Source: Cycas panzhihuaensis
Taxonomy: Eukaryota > Cycadophyta
Length of the DNA stretch: 64,000 nt
Assembly: GCA_023213395.1 (NCBI GenBank)
Contig: CM041465.1
Location: 71,369,741 to 71,433,740, forward strand
Reading direction: 5' to 3'
The notes under the pieces are model-generated. The model was not told the DNA's origin. It saw only the letters and a list, made by a program, of their open reading frames with translations, and did not search any database. Shown here one piece after another: positions 1 through 10,789 of the stretch. The stretch's first letter is position 1. Every line of letters begins with the position of its first letter. The translations under genes were made by a program, and so were the position numbers.

Positions 1-1739
1 TCTTAATTATTCCTTATTTAAATGCATACATGTTGGATAAAGATCAAATAAGAGACAAATATGAATTTCTAAAAATAGATAGTGAAGAATCAAAAGGAAA
101 AAGAAGCAACATGTTAATCTTGATAAGATAATTGAAATTGGTGAATTGGCAAAAAGAGCTTAGGATTGGGGGATCTATTAGGTCACCCTTAGAACTCTAT
201 TGGAATAACAAAATCAAAGTCTTGACCCTATTGAAATCAAGTATGCAAATTGGAGGGGGCTTTAAAGAGGAGAAGTTTATTTTTAATATATATTCTACAT
301 ACAAAAATAGACATTAAGTCTAGTGCATCTTTTTTAAATCTTATCCAAGAATGAGATTAGACTTCCATAGGTGACAACATCTAAGATTCTAATACTCTAA
401 TAAGTATCAAAGTGTGAATCATGCTATGATTGGATGTGGGATGTAGACCTCTAACCATATTCCTTAGTTTCTAGATGTTTACCTTAATTGTCGTATTAGA
501 TGAAATAAGATTTTTAACTATCCTACTTTGATGGTGACATTTTTCAATTTTCATACTAAAATAAGACTTGTCTATAATGATTATTCATAAATAATAAGAT
601 TATTTGTATAAAATCTCACTTATTCACGTTGATAGAAGGAGGCTTCGACTACTTTTTCGAGAAGTATGAAATCCTAATGATAGAACTAATATAGAAGATG
701 GGACCAAGAAAAGGTATTAAAAGAGAGATTGTCATTAGAAGTAAGTCAAATGATTCTTATTTGGAGGCTCTATTTTTTCTTATGATATTTTAATTTTTCT
801 TCTTCTTACAAACTTAAGATGATTACTAGGTTGAAGCTAGCACCATCTTATTTTTTTGCATTATTTTCCTTTATGTAATTCCATGTTCTTGGTAAATCAT
901 TACATGTACTTTTAAATAATCTCATTTTTTAACTAAACTATAATAGACAACATGCTCTTTGATATGCGTGAGTGCTATATGAGACCTTATCTACATTAAT
1001 ACATTTTTTGTTAGTTTGTATGAGGGGTATACTTAGACAACCAAAGGGTACATAATATATTTTACATCTAGACTATAGAGTCATATATTTAGATTAAATA
1101 TAGTTTTCTCTGAATTATAACAAATAATAACATTTATTCTTAGACTATTATGAAATCTATTTGATAGATTATTAATGAATAAGTTTCTCCTTGGGGAATT
1201 TAAGTATAATATGTATTGTAGCTTATGGTGGCTAATAGATTATTATAGTGTTCTTTCTCAAGACTCGTTATTAATAGATACATGAATATTAGCTTGGCTT
1301 AGTTGGTAACATTGTATCATCATTAACATTGGGTATTATGAATATGTGATTTATTATATCATTTTTATATCAATATAGGTGATAGCACTGCATACATTTA
1401 ACCATTACTAGCTAAAGCAAGTTATCATCATACTCATATCTATGTATATTATGTATATGCTATATTATATAAGCTAATGGGCATATAATAGAGTTGAATA
1501 TTTTGTAGTTATCTTTATGTTATCTATGCTTAATCATTAAACATATAGAGAAAATCTTATTATAGCCAATCTTTAGGGGTGTATGGTAATAGAGAATAAT
1601 ATTATTATTAAATGTGATTGAGATTTTACAACTATGCCTTTATGGCACTTGACATTCTAAAATTTGTTGCTGGCCTCCTAGGATATTATGATTTGAGTTG
1701 TTTGGTCCAGGAAGTGTTAAGTTCTTTAGAATCTAAGAA
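1..1739. other. Unassigned AT-rich DNA
   Basis: I see no credible gene, LTR boundary or tandem array here. Frames on both strands are broken by frequent stops. It is probably decayed repeat DNA to the left of the E2 LTR, but nothing in it is specific enough to name. Confidence 0.5.
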
Positions 1740-2103
1740 ATCATATGCTCTGATCTATATATAAAGCAGAATAAATGAACTATGTAATAAAACATATGAA
1801 ATAAACAAGCATAACTCAAATGGACAAAGTACAGGTGAATTTGTTACAATGTAGAGCTCTATTTGGGTAGAGCTCCTACAATAATCATAATCCAATATAT
1901 AATACAATGGTGTGGGGCTTAACTTATTGGAAACCCACCACTATTTTAAGAGATACAATAGGCCAACTAAATAACAAATACGGTAGAACCAATCACATTA
2001 TAAAATATAATTAAATTACAACAAAGGGTTGCCTTAATATTATACAATGTATATTAATTATATGAAATATAAGAAATGATAGGTGTTATTACATCATTTA
2101 ACA
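1740..2103 (-). repeat. Probable 3' LTR of E2
   Basis: On the minus strand an LTR-like start TGTTAAATGATG lies at 2103 and is immediately preceded by the purine-rich CTATTAAGAGATGG. The other LTR copy has been lost, so the outer boundary near 1740 is only estimated. Confidence 0.35.
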
Positions 2104-2117
2104 CCATCTCTTAATAG
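2104..2117 (-). other. Polypurine tract of E2
   Basis: CTATTAAGAGATGG on the minus strand lies next to the presumed E2 LTR. It is the expected position for the plus-strand primer of reverse transcription. It is weaker than the tracts of E1, E9 and E10. Confidence 0.4.
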
Positions 2118-2139
2118 AAGCTTCATTTATTTTGATGTC

Positions 2140-2620
2140 TATGAGAATAGGTAACATGCACAATGTCACAGGATCAAAGATATTAATATACACAGGTGAA
2201 ATTAGACATTGCACACATACACATTATTTTGATAAGTGGAAAACCCCTTTTGGGGAAGAAAAACCACCTCACTAATCTAAAATTTTATTGACTTAAAAAA
2301 ATGTATATGAACCCTTGATAATAATACCCTCTACACACGTAAACCAACCTTTGAAACATGATTATAATAGCCTCTTATATTCTTGAAACTAATTCTTAGA
2401 ATCTAGGAAAGACTATTTGTAGAAAAAGAGGTTTGTTGAAATGGGTAGTTACACATTTCAATGACCTTCACATAATAATTAAGAATCAACATAAACTTTA
2501 AAGAACTTTTACATCACTTAAATTTACTTTTACACATGTGATCAAAATATAACATAAAAATTAAACTAATATGAATATAAAACTAACATAAATATAAAGC
2601 TAACATTAACATTCCTAACA
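2140..2620 (-). repeat. 3' LTR of E1
   Basis: This direct repeat matches 9032-9515 along its whole length. On the minus strand it starts TGTTAGGAATG; its last two bases read TA instead of the CA of the partner, consistent with one transition at position 2141. It abuts the polypurine tract at 2621 and the ATGTC duplication at 2135-2139. Confidence 0.93.
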
Positions 2621-2630
2621 TCCCCCTTTA
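2621..2630 (-). other. Polypurine tract of E1
   Basis: The minus strand reads TAAAGGGGGA immediately before the 3' LTR. This is the standard position and composition of the plus-strand DNA primer. Confidence 0.88.
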
Positions 2631-2717
2631 ATGTTAGCTTTTGTACGATATAGAAAAAGAAAGTCTTCATCATGTTAATCCCCCTTTGATGAAGACTTCT
2701 TTTATCTTTAACAAATC

Positions 2718-3190
2718 TCATAAGTTTAGAAACTTGACTTTAGTCAATGACTTGGTAAGGATATTAACAACCTGTAGATCTGTAGGATAATAAGATAAAT
2801 GAATAATATTATCAGTAACAAGATTACAAATAAAATACTGATGCAATTCTATGTGTTTAGTTCTAGAATGAGCAACTGGATTTGTAGCAATAGCAATAGT
2901 ACCTTGATTATCAACTTTAAGTTCTATAAAAGAGTTAAGAAACATACCAATTTCATTTAAGAGAGATTTGAGTCAAAGTGTTTCTTTACTTGCTTCAACG
3001 AGTGCTCAATATTCAGCTTCAATTATTGATAGGGCTAGAGCCTGCATCTTTTTACTAGACTATGTGATAGGTGAGGAATCTAGAAAAAATACATAACCTA
3101 CAGTGGACTTATGGTCATTTGTGTCACCTGCCCAATTTGAATTAGTATACCTTGTTAAGGTTAGAGGTTTACTACAAGAATTATAAGTTA
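2718..3190 (-). pseudogene. E1 pol, RNase H domain
   Basis: This is the C-terminal RNase H of the copia polyprotein, which would remove the RNA strand during reverse transcription. Visible motifs are the first acidic block (WAGDTNDHKSTVGYVFFL), the degraded SIIEAEY block near 3020 and the terminal copia block ending HSRTKHIELHQYF and VVNILTKSLTKVKF. The last part (2718-2945) is open; upstream parts have in-frame stops such as the codon after SIIEAEY. The frame ends about 100 bp before the polypurine tract, as usual in this family. Confidence 0.85.
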
Positions 3191-3194
3191 GTCT

Positions 3195-4250
3195 ATAAAA
3201 AATAATATTTTAAAGATATCGAAGAATATATTTAACAAATTTCCAGTATGATTCATATGGTTTTTGTATATAATATGAACATAAAGCAACAATATAAGAT
3301 ATATCAGGTCAAGTATAAGTTAAATAAATAAGGCTGCCAATAAGCTGCCTATATAAAGTTAGATCACACAAGGGTGTGGAATAATCAGTAGATAATTTTA
3401 CTCCTAATTGTAAAGGATTAGAAACAGGTTTAGCATTTTCCAAGTTAAACTATTTGATTAGGTTTAAAATATATTTTAGTTGGGATATGGTTATTTTTTA
3501 ATTATGTTGGTAAATTTATAATCCAAGAAAATAGTGTAGAAGACCTAGATTAGTCATTTCGAATTTATTCATCAAGGTTATTTTTAGTTGATGAATGTTA
3601 TTAGTTGATAATCTAATGATGATGATATCATCGACATATAGGATTAAAATGGTAAGATTCTTATTTTCATATTTGAAATAGAGATTTGGATTACTAATAT
3701 ATCTAGTGTATCCAATTTGAATTAAATAATCATTAACTTTCGTATACCAAGCTTGAGGAGCTTGTTTTAATCCATAGATTAATTTCTTTAGTTTACAAAC
3801 TAAATTAGGGTTGTCAATAAAACTAGGCAGTTGAGTTATGTAGATTTCTTCTTTGAGATCACCATTTTAAAAAGTGCTATTGACATCCATTTGATAGATT
3901 TCCTAGCTAAATTTAGTTGCTAGAGTAATAATAGTTTTAATGGTATTCATCTTTGTAACATGTGCAAAGGTTTCATTATAATCTATACCATCGATTTGAG
4001 AAAATCCTTTTGCAACTATGCGAGCTTTATGCTTTTCAACAGTGCTTGTTGAATTATATTTTATTCGATAAACCCATTTACAATCAACTACATTTTTTCT
4101 TGGTGGAAGAGGAATGAGATCCCAAGTTGAATTTTTGTTTAAAGCATCAAATTTAACTTGCATAGCTTCCTGCCATACATGATTGTTACTAGCTTGTTTA
4201 AAGGTTTTAGGATCATTGTTAGCCATTATTTTAGCCATTAATGCATAATT
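3195..4250 (-). pseudogene. E1 pol, reverse transcriptase domain
   Basis: This is copia-type RT. The N-terminal block at 3903-4238 is open and carries the family signature (WQEAMQVKFDALNKNSTW, CKWVYRIK, KARIVAKGFSQIDGIDY). The catalytic YVDD is intact at 3627-3638 and is followed by IIII. Stops elsewhere, including TAG for Trp and TAA for Gln codons, make it non-functional. It continues leftward into RNase H without a gap. Confidence 0.9.
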
Positions 4251-4639
4251 AGCATGTAATTTTTAAGCACATGTTCTCTTGGTATCTAAAGGATTATCCA
4301 CGTCAGATCCAACATCAGAAAGTGTTTTCTTTGCCCATATGGGCTGTTTGTTTGTAATTGTTTCTGTAGTTATAGGTTGAGAACAATCTTGAGAGGAAGG
4401 GTCTATTCCGATTGGTTCATATAGAGTCCATTTCTAGACTTGTGTGGATAAGGATTCTATAGTCTTAGGGTCAACTTATTTTTCAGAGGAGTCAACCAAA
4501 TAGGTGTTAGTTAACAGATTTTCAATCAGCAGTTCTACGTAAGTAGAGGTTGAAGACGATCCTTCTTCGTCAAATATTATGTCACGCGAAATTAATATTT
4601 TATGTGTGACTGGATTCAAAAGTCTGGAATCTTTACTTT

Positions 4640-5460
4640 TTTCATTGTATTCAATGGAGATATATTTTTGACTTTTAGGATCTAGTTTATTACATTTTTC
4701 TTTGGGAATGCGTCCCCACGTAAGACTTCTAAAAATTCTCAGATATTTGACTAAGGGTTTTCGTTCAGACTACTTTTATTCTGGTGTAATATTTTATAAG
4801 GATTTACTAGGTAATCAGTTTAAAAGATAGTTGGAGTAGGCAATTACTTCTGCCTACAACTTTAGGTCAAGATTCTTTGCATGTAACATGCAACGAGTCA
4901 TCTCAACAAGAGTACGGTTCTTGCGTTCAATAACACCATTTTGCTAAGGAGTATAGGCAATGAAACACTAAAATTGAATTTTGTGCTTCTTACAAAAGGA
5001 AGTGAATTTACCACTTAAGTATTCTTTGGCATTATCAGATATGAAATTTTTAATTTTCAAATTTGATTGATTTTCTACAAGTATTTTGAATTCAGTGAAG
5101 ATGTCAAATACTTGATTACGAGTCTTGAGTATGTACACCCAACATTTTCTCAAAAAATCATTAATAAAAATGACGAAATAACAACAGCCAAAATATGATG
5201 TTATATGGAACGATCCACATATATCATAGTGAACAAGTTCAAGTGGAACTTTCGCTCTGAATTAAGTCTTATGTGAAAAGGGATCCATGTGTTGCTTACC
5301 TATTACGTAGGCTTCACAAACACCATAAATAGTATTTAGGGTAGGAAGTCCATGAACCATGTCATGTCTTTTCAGGTATTGAAATTTTCCATAACTAGTA
5401 TGACCAAATCATGCATGCCATAGTTTACTGACTGGGTCAGATTTGGCTATAAAGGTACTA
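4640..5460 (-). pseudogene. E1 pol, pre-integrase zinc region and integrase core
   Basis: The DDE integrase joins cDNA to the host chromosome. The decayed frame shows the GAG-pre-integrase block (VHGLPTL, GKQHMDPF at about 5,285-5,370), the first core segment with SDNAKEYLSGKF (5,000-5,050) and the downstream QNGVIERKNRTLVEM block with the catalytic Glu (about 4,905-4,955). Position 4968-5153 is the longest open piece. The region is broken by stops and frameshifts. Confidence 0.87.
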
Positions 5461-5559
5461 AAGGGCTTTATTTTGTTATTTTGTAAACTCATTAAACTAT
5501 AGAGACCTGTATTGTGATCAACAGGTCCACATGAAATAGGTTTGAATTTATTAAATGGT

Positions 5560-5880
5560 TCTTTAATAATAAATTTATCTTTCTAGAATTCGACAACAAG
5601 ATCTTTCTAGAAGATTTGGTAGACAGAAAGAAGATTTGGTAACAAACCAGGTATGTAGAAGATGTCCTTGATTGAACCATCTTTTAAAGTGACATCACCT
5701 AATCCTTTTACTTTAAGTTAGGTTCCACTTCCAAAAGAAATATCTTCTTCAGTGTTAGTTTTAGATTAATAAGTAGATAAATTTTTTTGGTGTCCTGTCA
5801 TATGATGGGAAGCACTAGAGTCAAGGATCCATTGAGGTGATCGATTAAATGGAGCAACAAATACAGAATTTGTTGCTGTT
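5560..5880 (-). pseudogene. E1 pol, aspartic protease
   Basis: This is a retropepsin-type protease that would mature the Gag-Pol polyprotein. The active-site context WILDSSASHHMTG is visible, with DSSA at 5811-5822 where the family normally has DSGA; the change is one Gly-to-Ser substitution. The downstream FGSGT and LKDGSIKDIFYIPGL blocks are recognisable. It contains stops. Confidence 0.8.
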
Positions 5881-5899
5881 AAAGAGTGATTATGAAAAT

Positions 5900-6871
5900 G
5901 AGGTCAATTTTATGGTCATGATTATGGTTCCTTGGAAGCTTTCCATGCTTTTGAGGCTATTTTACTTCTATAGACGTCAATAATGTGGCCTTTTTATAGT
6001 AGTAGGCACAACTAATGTTTTAAGAAGGATTAACAATATTTTGATTTGGAAGAGACTGATTGGAAGTATTCTGATATTTAAGTAGACCAAAATACTTAGT
6101 ATTGTTTTGAGAATTAGGAGGTGGACCTCTATGAGGTTTCTAGAATTTTGGATTACTATTAAAGTTGTTATGATATTTGGTTTTATTTTGAGGCATAGTT
6201 TTAGAAAACAAAGCCTGAGAAGGATCTTTCAATATTCCTATTTGAATTAATATCATTTGGTGTTCTATTAATTGGTTTGTCAATTAATTAAAAGTTATTG
6301 GAGGATTACCAACTTATTCTTTAGCAGTTTTGAAAAGATTAAAATGTTTTGGTAGTTTATTTATCACAAGACGTATGAGTGTATCATCATCTTCAGCATG
6401 TATGACTATTTATTCTACATCACCTACTTTAATTATAATTTTAATGTAATTGCTTAGATCTTTATTAATTAGTTGGATTTTAGATAAAAAAATCTTCGAC
6501 TTTGAAAAAATCATCATAATTAAGGTCATACAATTACTATTCTAGATATCCAATTGTTGTTTGTCGACCTTATCATATTTTTGCTTAAGAGTATTCAAAA
6601 TAGTGGCTAGATCATATGTATTAGAGAACTACCGATTGATTTCTGGTAAGAGTGTCAACAGGATGGTGCCTAGAGTTGAATCAAAGTTCATCAGATATAT
6701 CATATAGCTTTCCAAAATTGTTTCTTTTATTTTTTTGAATTCACCTATTACATATCGCCATATCTTTTGCTGTTTAAGATGATGGAATATGCGATTACTC
6801 TAGTTGGCATAGTTTGAGCTAGTTAAAACTGGAATTGGAACATAGGTAGTTGTCCCTGGCATTAGTACCAT
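5900..6871 (-). pseudogene. E1 gag
   Basis: This is copia Gag, which would package element RNA. The start is taken at ATG 6869-6871, from which the protein opens MVLMPGTTTYVPIPV and continues SSNYANW, a typical copia Gag N-terminus. Downstream, LPEINR-like text near 6,640 is the expected Gag block. The nucleocapsid zinc knuckle near 5,980-6,010 is degraded (one Cys kept, YYY following). Several in-frame stops are present. Confidence 0.75.
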
Positions 6872-7424
6872 GTTGGAAATTGTAAGAATGATTAGAAGTT
6901 TGTTTGAGTCAAAAGATTTAGAAAATCTTGATGAATAACTGTAGGTAAAAAAAAATCACATAAAAAATTTACCAAACATCAGAATAATTCTATTAACATT
7001 TCACAGATATGTTTAAGAAACTAAAAATCATTGTTATATGTTTGGATGCCCTTCCCATAAAAAATTAAATATTCCCCTTTTCTAAAAAAAAGTTAATAGT
7101 CTCCCTTATTAATTAAAGAAATATATTTAAAAAATAAGTTACTTGTTTAATTTTTAAATTAAAAAAAAATAATATAGATGTTATGCAGTCTAATTACCCT
7201 TTAGTTATCTATATAATGACAAAAAGAAAAAAAATTAAATAAAGTTTTAAATGGTTCTCCTTTAGAAAAGAGTTGCCCACTTAAGACGACTTTTTAAAGT
7301 ATTTAGAGATAAGTTTGAGAGAGGGGATGAATAGGAGGTCATAAAAGAATAATTTGGTCCTTTCAAAAAATTAAATATTTAATATAATGCATACATATAT
7401 TTGAGAGAGCTAATTTTAAGTTAA

Positions 7425-7705
7425 CATTAGGATGTAATAATGGGGGTTTAATGTTAACATTAAAAGATAGTAATTGGAGGGAATAATGTTGATTTATAAA
7501 TGTAATAGGGAGGAACAATTTTTGATCTTTAAAGTGTAATAAAGGGGGAATAATTTTAATAATAAAAACGAAGTAAGGGGTAGGGGGGGCTAATGTTAAT
7601 TTATAAATCAATAATAAAGTGTAGGGGGGCTAATGTAATAATAAATATAATAATAAAAGGGAGGTAAATGTAATAAATGTATTATATTATAGTAAGGGGG
7701 GCTAA
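7425..7705 (+). repeat. G-run array in the E1 leader
   Basis: At least eight runs of three to seven G on the plus strand (for example 7442-7446, 7577-7580, 7583-7589, 7624-7629, 7696-7701) are each followed by similar AT-rich text such as CTAATGTTAATTTATAAA. They look like degenerate copies of a short unit with irregular spacing. The element RNA would be C-rich here. Confidence 0.6.
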
Positions 7706-8212
7706 ATGTATTACATTATAGTTGATTGAATATATAAGATTAAATGGTAATGTTTATTATTAATTAAATATTAAGGTTTATTTAATATTGATTCAATTAA
7801 AATTAAGATGGACCCAACAGAGTTATATTTTTTATAACCAAAAAATAAATTAGAAAAGTGTTTAAGTTCCGAGAGGGGGGGAAAGGTAGAAACCCTATCT
7901 ATTTTGACTATTTGTGGCGGTGGTAATCTCTTCGTTTGGTTCATGGAGGTGACATCGACTGGTTATTCATCTTCGAAGGAATGACAGCGAAGGCAGTGAG
8001 ATGATGGAGCTCGATAGCATTGGCTGTTTGTTGGTGTCTTCGACTGGTTTGAGGGAGTGACCGCGAGGTTTATGGAGGCGTTGAGGGTTTGTTGCAAGTT
8101 TGGAATGATGACGTTGAGGTGAGGCCTTCAAGATTCCTCCAACTTATTCACCTCTCCATCCACAGATCCCTTATTCTCAGAGGTTGTAGGCTTATTAGTT
8201 TCCTTCTCCTCC

Positions 8213-8377
8213 TCAGATGTCACTTTCACTGCCACATATGTTGTAGAGTCAGGCAACCACATCAAGTGCAGTGAGAATGATAGCCCCAACCTTCTCCAGA
8301 GTAAGTTTTCTCCTCAAATCATTCAACTTCTCTTCAACAGAGTGCTTAGAATATTCCAAAGGATTCAAGAAAATAGG
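8213..8377 (-). pseudogene. Captured Xaa-Pro aminopeptidase P fragment
   Basis: This 54-codon segment on the minus strand reads FLNPLEYSKHSVEEKLNDL, then LRRKLTLEKVGAIILTALD, then VVA-stop-LYNICGSESD. It fits plant aminopeptidase P around the conserved segment in which LDEVAWLYNIRGSD normally occurs; the stop (TGA, 8249-8251) replaces Trp. The host enzyme is a metallopeptidase that removes N-terminal residues before proline. Only a piece outside the metal site is present, so no activity is possible. It lies in the E1 leader in the same orientation as E1. Identification is from memory of the family. Confidence 0.72.
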
Positions 8378-8640
8378 TAATACTTCTGACAAAGGACAAT
8401 TCTACCAAATTTCTCTCTAGTCAAATGAGCTTTTGTCCTTTCTTCATCGGGTAGGTTCACATTGTTGTGAGGGCAAAACAACTCCAGTTCATGTAAGCAT
8501 GTGAATGCAATCTACAAGCTTCATCTTCAAAGTAGACATTCACTTTTCTTAACTATCTTCTAGGTTGAACAAAGGATCTTCAACCCACAGTCCCTTTCTA
8601 AACAACTGATCTTCACTAGTGCTCTGCCTCCGGTCCATAG
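8378..8640 (-). pseudogene. Unrecognised gene-like segment next to the aminopeptidase piece
   Basis: Upstream of the aminopeptidase segment on the minus strand are open stretches in different frames: MDRRQSTSEDQLFRKGLW at about 8,555-8,640 and HELELFCPHNNVNLPDEE at about 8,435-8,490, the latter continuing as RTKAHLTREKFGRIV. Base composition is richer in GC than the flanks. They could be more of the same gene or another captured fragment; I do not recognise them. Confidence 0.35.
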
Positions 8641-9019
8641 GCCAGATTTCTCCTAAACTCTATTATCCTAGTCTTCTGTTATGGGTTCCTATTTGCTCAA
8701 CAAATTTGAAACCCGTCAAATTTCAACCCTAAAATTTGGGTCTTTGGAAAGGTATCCTTCCTTTGAGTCTTAAGACGAACTTAGAATTAGGGGACTTTTG
8801 ATCTCTAAACAACAAACTTAACAGAAGCACACTACCATAATTAAGAAATCAGGTTAATTGTATGGAGCCATAATGAAAATTGGATGGTCACTAGTGATGA
8901 TGATGGTTCTATTAAGTACTAGCAAACCAATATGAACAATGCCAAAACAAATAAGTCAACTCATAGGGAGGTTATCCGAGACTTGAGTTTCTTAAGAACA
9001 GACTTGGAATTCTACTCTA

Positions 9020-9031
9020 GCTTTGATACCA
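9020..9031 (-). other. Primer binding site of E1
   Basis: The minus strand reads TGGTATCAAAGC, directly abutting the LTR. It differs by one base from TGGTATCAGAGC, the complement of the 3' end of initiator tRNA-Met used by most plant copia elements. Confidence 0.9.
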
Positions 9032-9515
9032 TGTGAGAATAGATAATATACACAATGTCACAAGATCAAAGAAATTAACATACATAGGTGAAATTAGACA
9101 TTGGACATGTACACATTATTTTGACAGGTGGAAAACCCCTTTTGGGGAAGAAAAACCACCTCACTAATCTAAAATTTTATTGACTTAAAATACTATACAC
9201 GAACCCTTGATAATAATACCCTCTACATATGTAAACCAGCCTTTGAAATAGGCTTATGATAGCTTCCTAGATTCTTGAAACCAATTCCTAGAATCTAGGA
9301 GAGGCTATTTGTAGAAAGAGAGGTTCATTGAAATGGGTAGTTGCACATTTCAACGACCTTTACAAAATAATTAAGAATTAACATAAACTTTATTAAAGAA
9401 ATTTTATATCACTTAAATTTACTTTTACACATGTGATCAAAAGATAACATAAAGATTAAACTAATATGAATATAAAACTAACATAAATATAAAGTTAACA
9501 TTAACATTCCTAACA
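9032..9515 (-). repeat. 5' LTR of E1
   Basis: This partner of 2140-2620 reads TGTTAGGAATG...CTATTCTCACA on the minus strand, with canonical TG and CA ends. The promoter and RNA start would lie within it. It is flanked by the ATGTC target duplication at 9516-9520. Confidence 0.93.
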
Positions 9516-9524
9516 ATGTCAAAG

Positions 9525-10700
9525 TCATGTCTAAACCATTCAAACTTTGGTTTACTAAGTGCTTTAGTGAAGATGTCTGTAACCTAGTCTTTAGTTAGAT
9601 AGTAGATGAGATCAACTACTCTATTTTAGATATGTTCATAGATGAAGTGATGATGGACCTCAATGTGCTTGGTTTTGTATACAATATAGGATTCTTTGTC
9701 ATCTTCAATATACTTTAATTGTCGTAATAAAGAATAGTGGGTGCATATTATTAGATTCCACACTTAGTAAGAATCTGTCTAAGTTAAATCAACTTAGTTG
9801 TAGCATGGACAAGTACTTTGCATTCAGATTTAGTGGAGGAAAGGGCAATATTTGGCTACTTCTTTTAGCTCCATGAGACTACAACTGAGTTCATGTCAAA
9901 ATAATAACCTAAAGTTGAGTGGCAAGTATCCTAGCAACCTACCCAATCAACATTTGTATGTCCCTTCAGGATATGGGTGTTAGTTTGGTTATATTCAAGG
10001 CTAAACTAATGTGTAACATAGATATATTTGAGAATGCTAGTGGTAGCTTTCCAATGAGATGTTTTTGGTTATGACATATACCTAGAGCAAATCCCTACTA
10101 TATATGAGACGTGTAAGTGAGTGTGGGTGAGATAAATGAGGCTTCTAACTAACTACTAGTACAAAGTGGGATCAAAAGACTTTCCTTATTTATTTAGGTT
10201 TGGCTTGGTTCTTGTCTCTATGGGAATTGCCATTGACTTATATTCTATCATCTTGAATCTTTCCAAGATGTCATTGGTATACCTTGTTTGAGTTAGAAAG
10301 GTGTGCCATGGTTCTTGCCAAACTTTAATTCTAAGGAAGTAGTGGAGTAACCCAATATCTATCATCTTAAAGTTGATTTTCAATTTTGATTGAAGGCAAG
10401 TAATGCCATTTATATCATTGCCAATGATTACAAGATCACCTACATAAAGAACAATAATTGTGATTAAATTATCTCTAACCTAATTATAGAGATCAATGTC
10501 ACAGGGCCAATGATTGAATCAATGTTAGTTAAATAAGGCATCTATCTTTACATACTAGGCATATGGTACCCATTTGAGTCTATAAAGGGCTTTCTTGAGT
10601 TTGCAAACTAAGGGTTTTTATCTTGAAATAATATATCTAGGGGGTTATTTTAAGAATACCTCTTCTTTAAGCTTGCCATTGAGGAAACCTCTCATGAAAC
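9525..10700 (-). pseudogene. E2 reverse transcriptase and RNase H
   Basis: This is the right half of E2 on the minus strand. The end reads FTKALSKPKFEWFRHDFD, the usual RNase H terminus; RT text includes KINFKMIDIGLLHYFLRIK and the KKALYRLKW block near 10,590. The catalytic motif at 10435-10446 is YVGD instead of YVDD, so one essential Asp is lost through an A-to-G transition. Stops are frequent. RT ends abruptly near 10.71 kb at the junction with E11. Confidence 0.8.
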
Positions 10701-10789
10701 ACCATATACTAGATACTTTAGTTATAATAAGACCTATATTATTATGAAAAGATAATCTTACTAAGCTTGAATAAAATAGGAAGCTTTAA

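Larger units (their letters stand above)
6872..9019 (-). other. Long leader of E1
   Basis: About 2.1 kb separates the primer site from gag, far more than most copia leaders. It has an AT-rich part (6,900-7,350), an array of G-runs on the plus strand (7,425-7,705), a GC-richer gene-like block (7,860-8,700) and an untyped part (8,700-9,019). Confidence 0.75.
2140..9515 (-). mobile_element. E1: complete Ty1/copia element
   Basis: This 7.4-kb element has two LTRs of about 480 bp, a primer site, a polypurine tract and a perfect 5-bp target duplication, ATGTC, at 2135-2139 and 9516-9520. From 5' to 3' on the minus strand it reads LTR, PBS, a 2.1-kb leader, gag, protease, integrase, RT, RNase H, PPT, LTR, which is the copia order with integrase before RT. 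All frames carry stops, so it is not autonomous now. The long leader is unusual and holds a G-run array and a host-gene fragment. It is inserted into E2. By eye the LTRs differ at about one site in ten. Confidence 0.93.
1740..10712 (-). mobile_element. E2: Ty1/copia remnant split by E1
   Basis: This is the 3' part of a minus-strand copia element: a probable 3' LTR and polypurine tract left of 2135, then RNase H and reverse transcriptase resuming at 9521. E1 (2140-9515) interrupts it, and removing E1 with one copy of its ATGTC duplication rejoins the two halves. The 5' side is lost: at about 10.71 kb the RT frame stops and plus-strand gypsy sequence (E11) begins. The gag, protease and integrase regions and the 5' LTR are absent. 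The left limit is a guess. Confidence 0.6.

Noticed and set aside
1291-1345. SINE-like A box (CTTGGCTTAGTTGGTAAC)
   Set aside because: No B box (GGTTCRANYCC) at the required 30-50-bp distance, no poly-A or poly-T tail and no target duplication.
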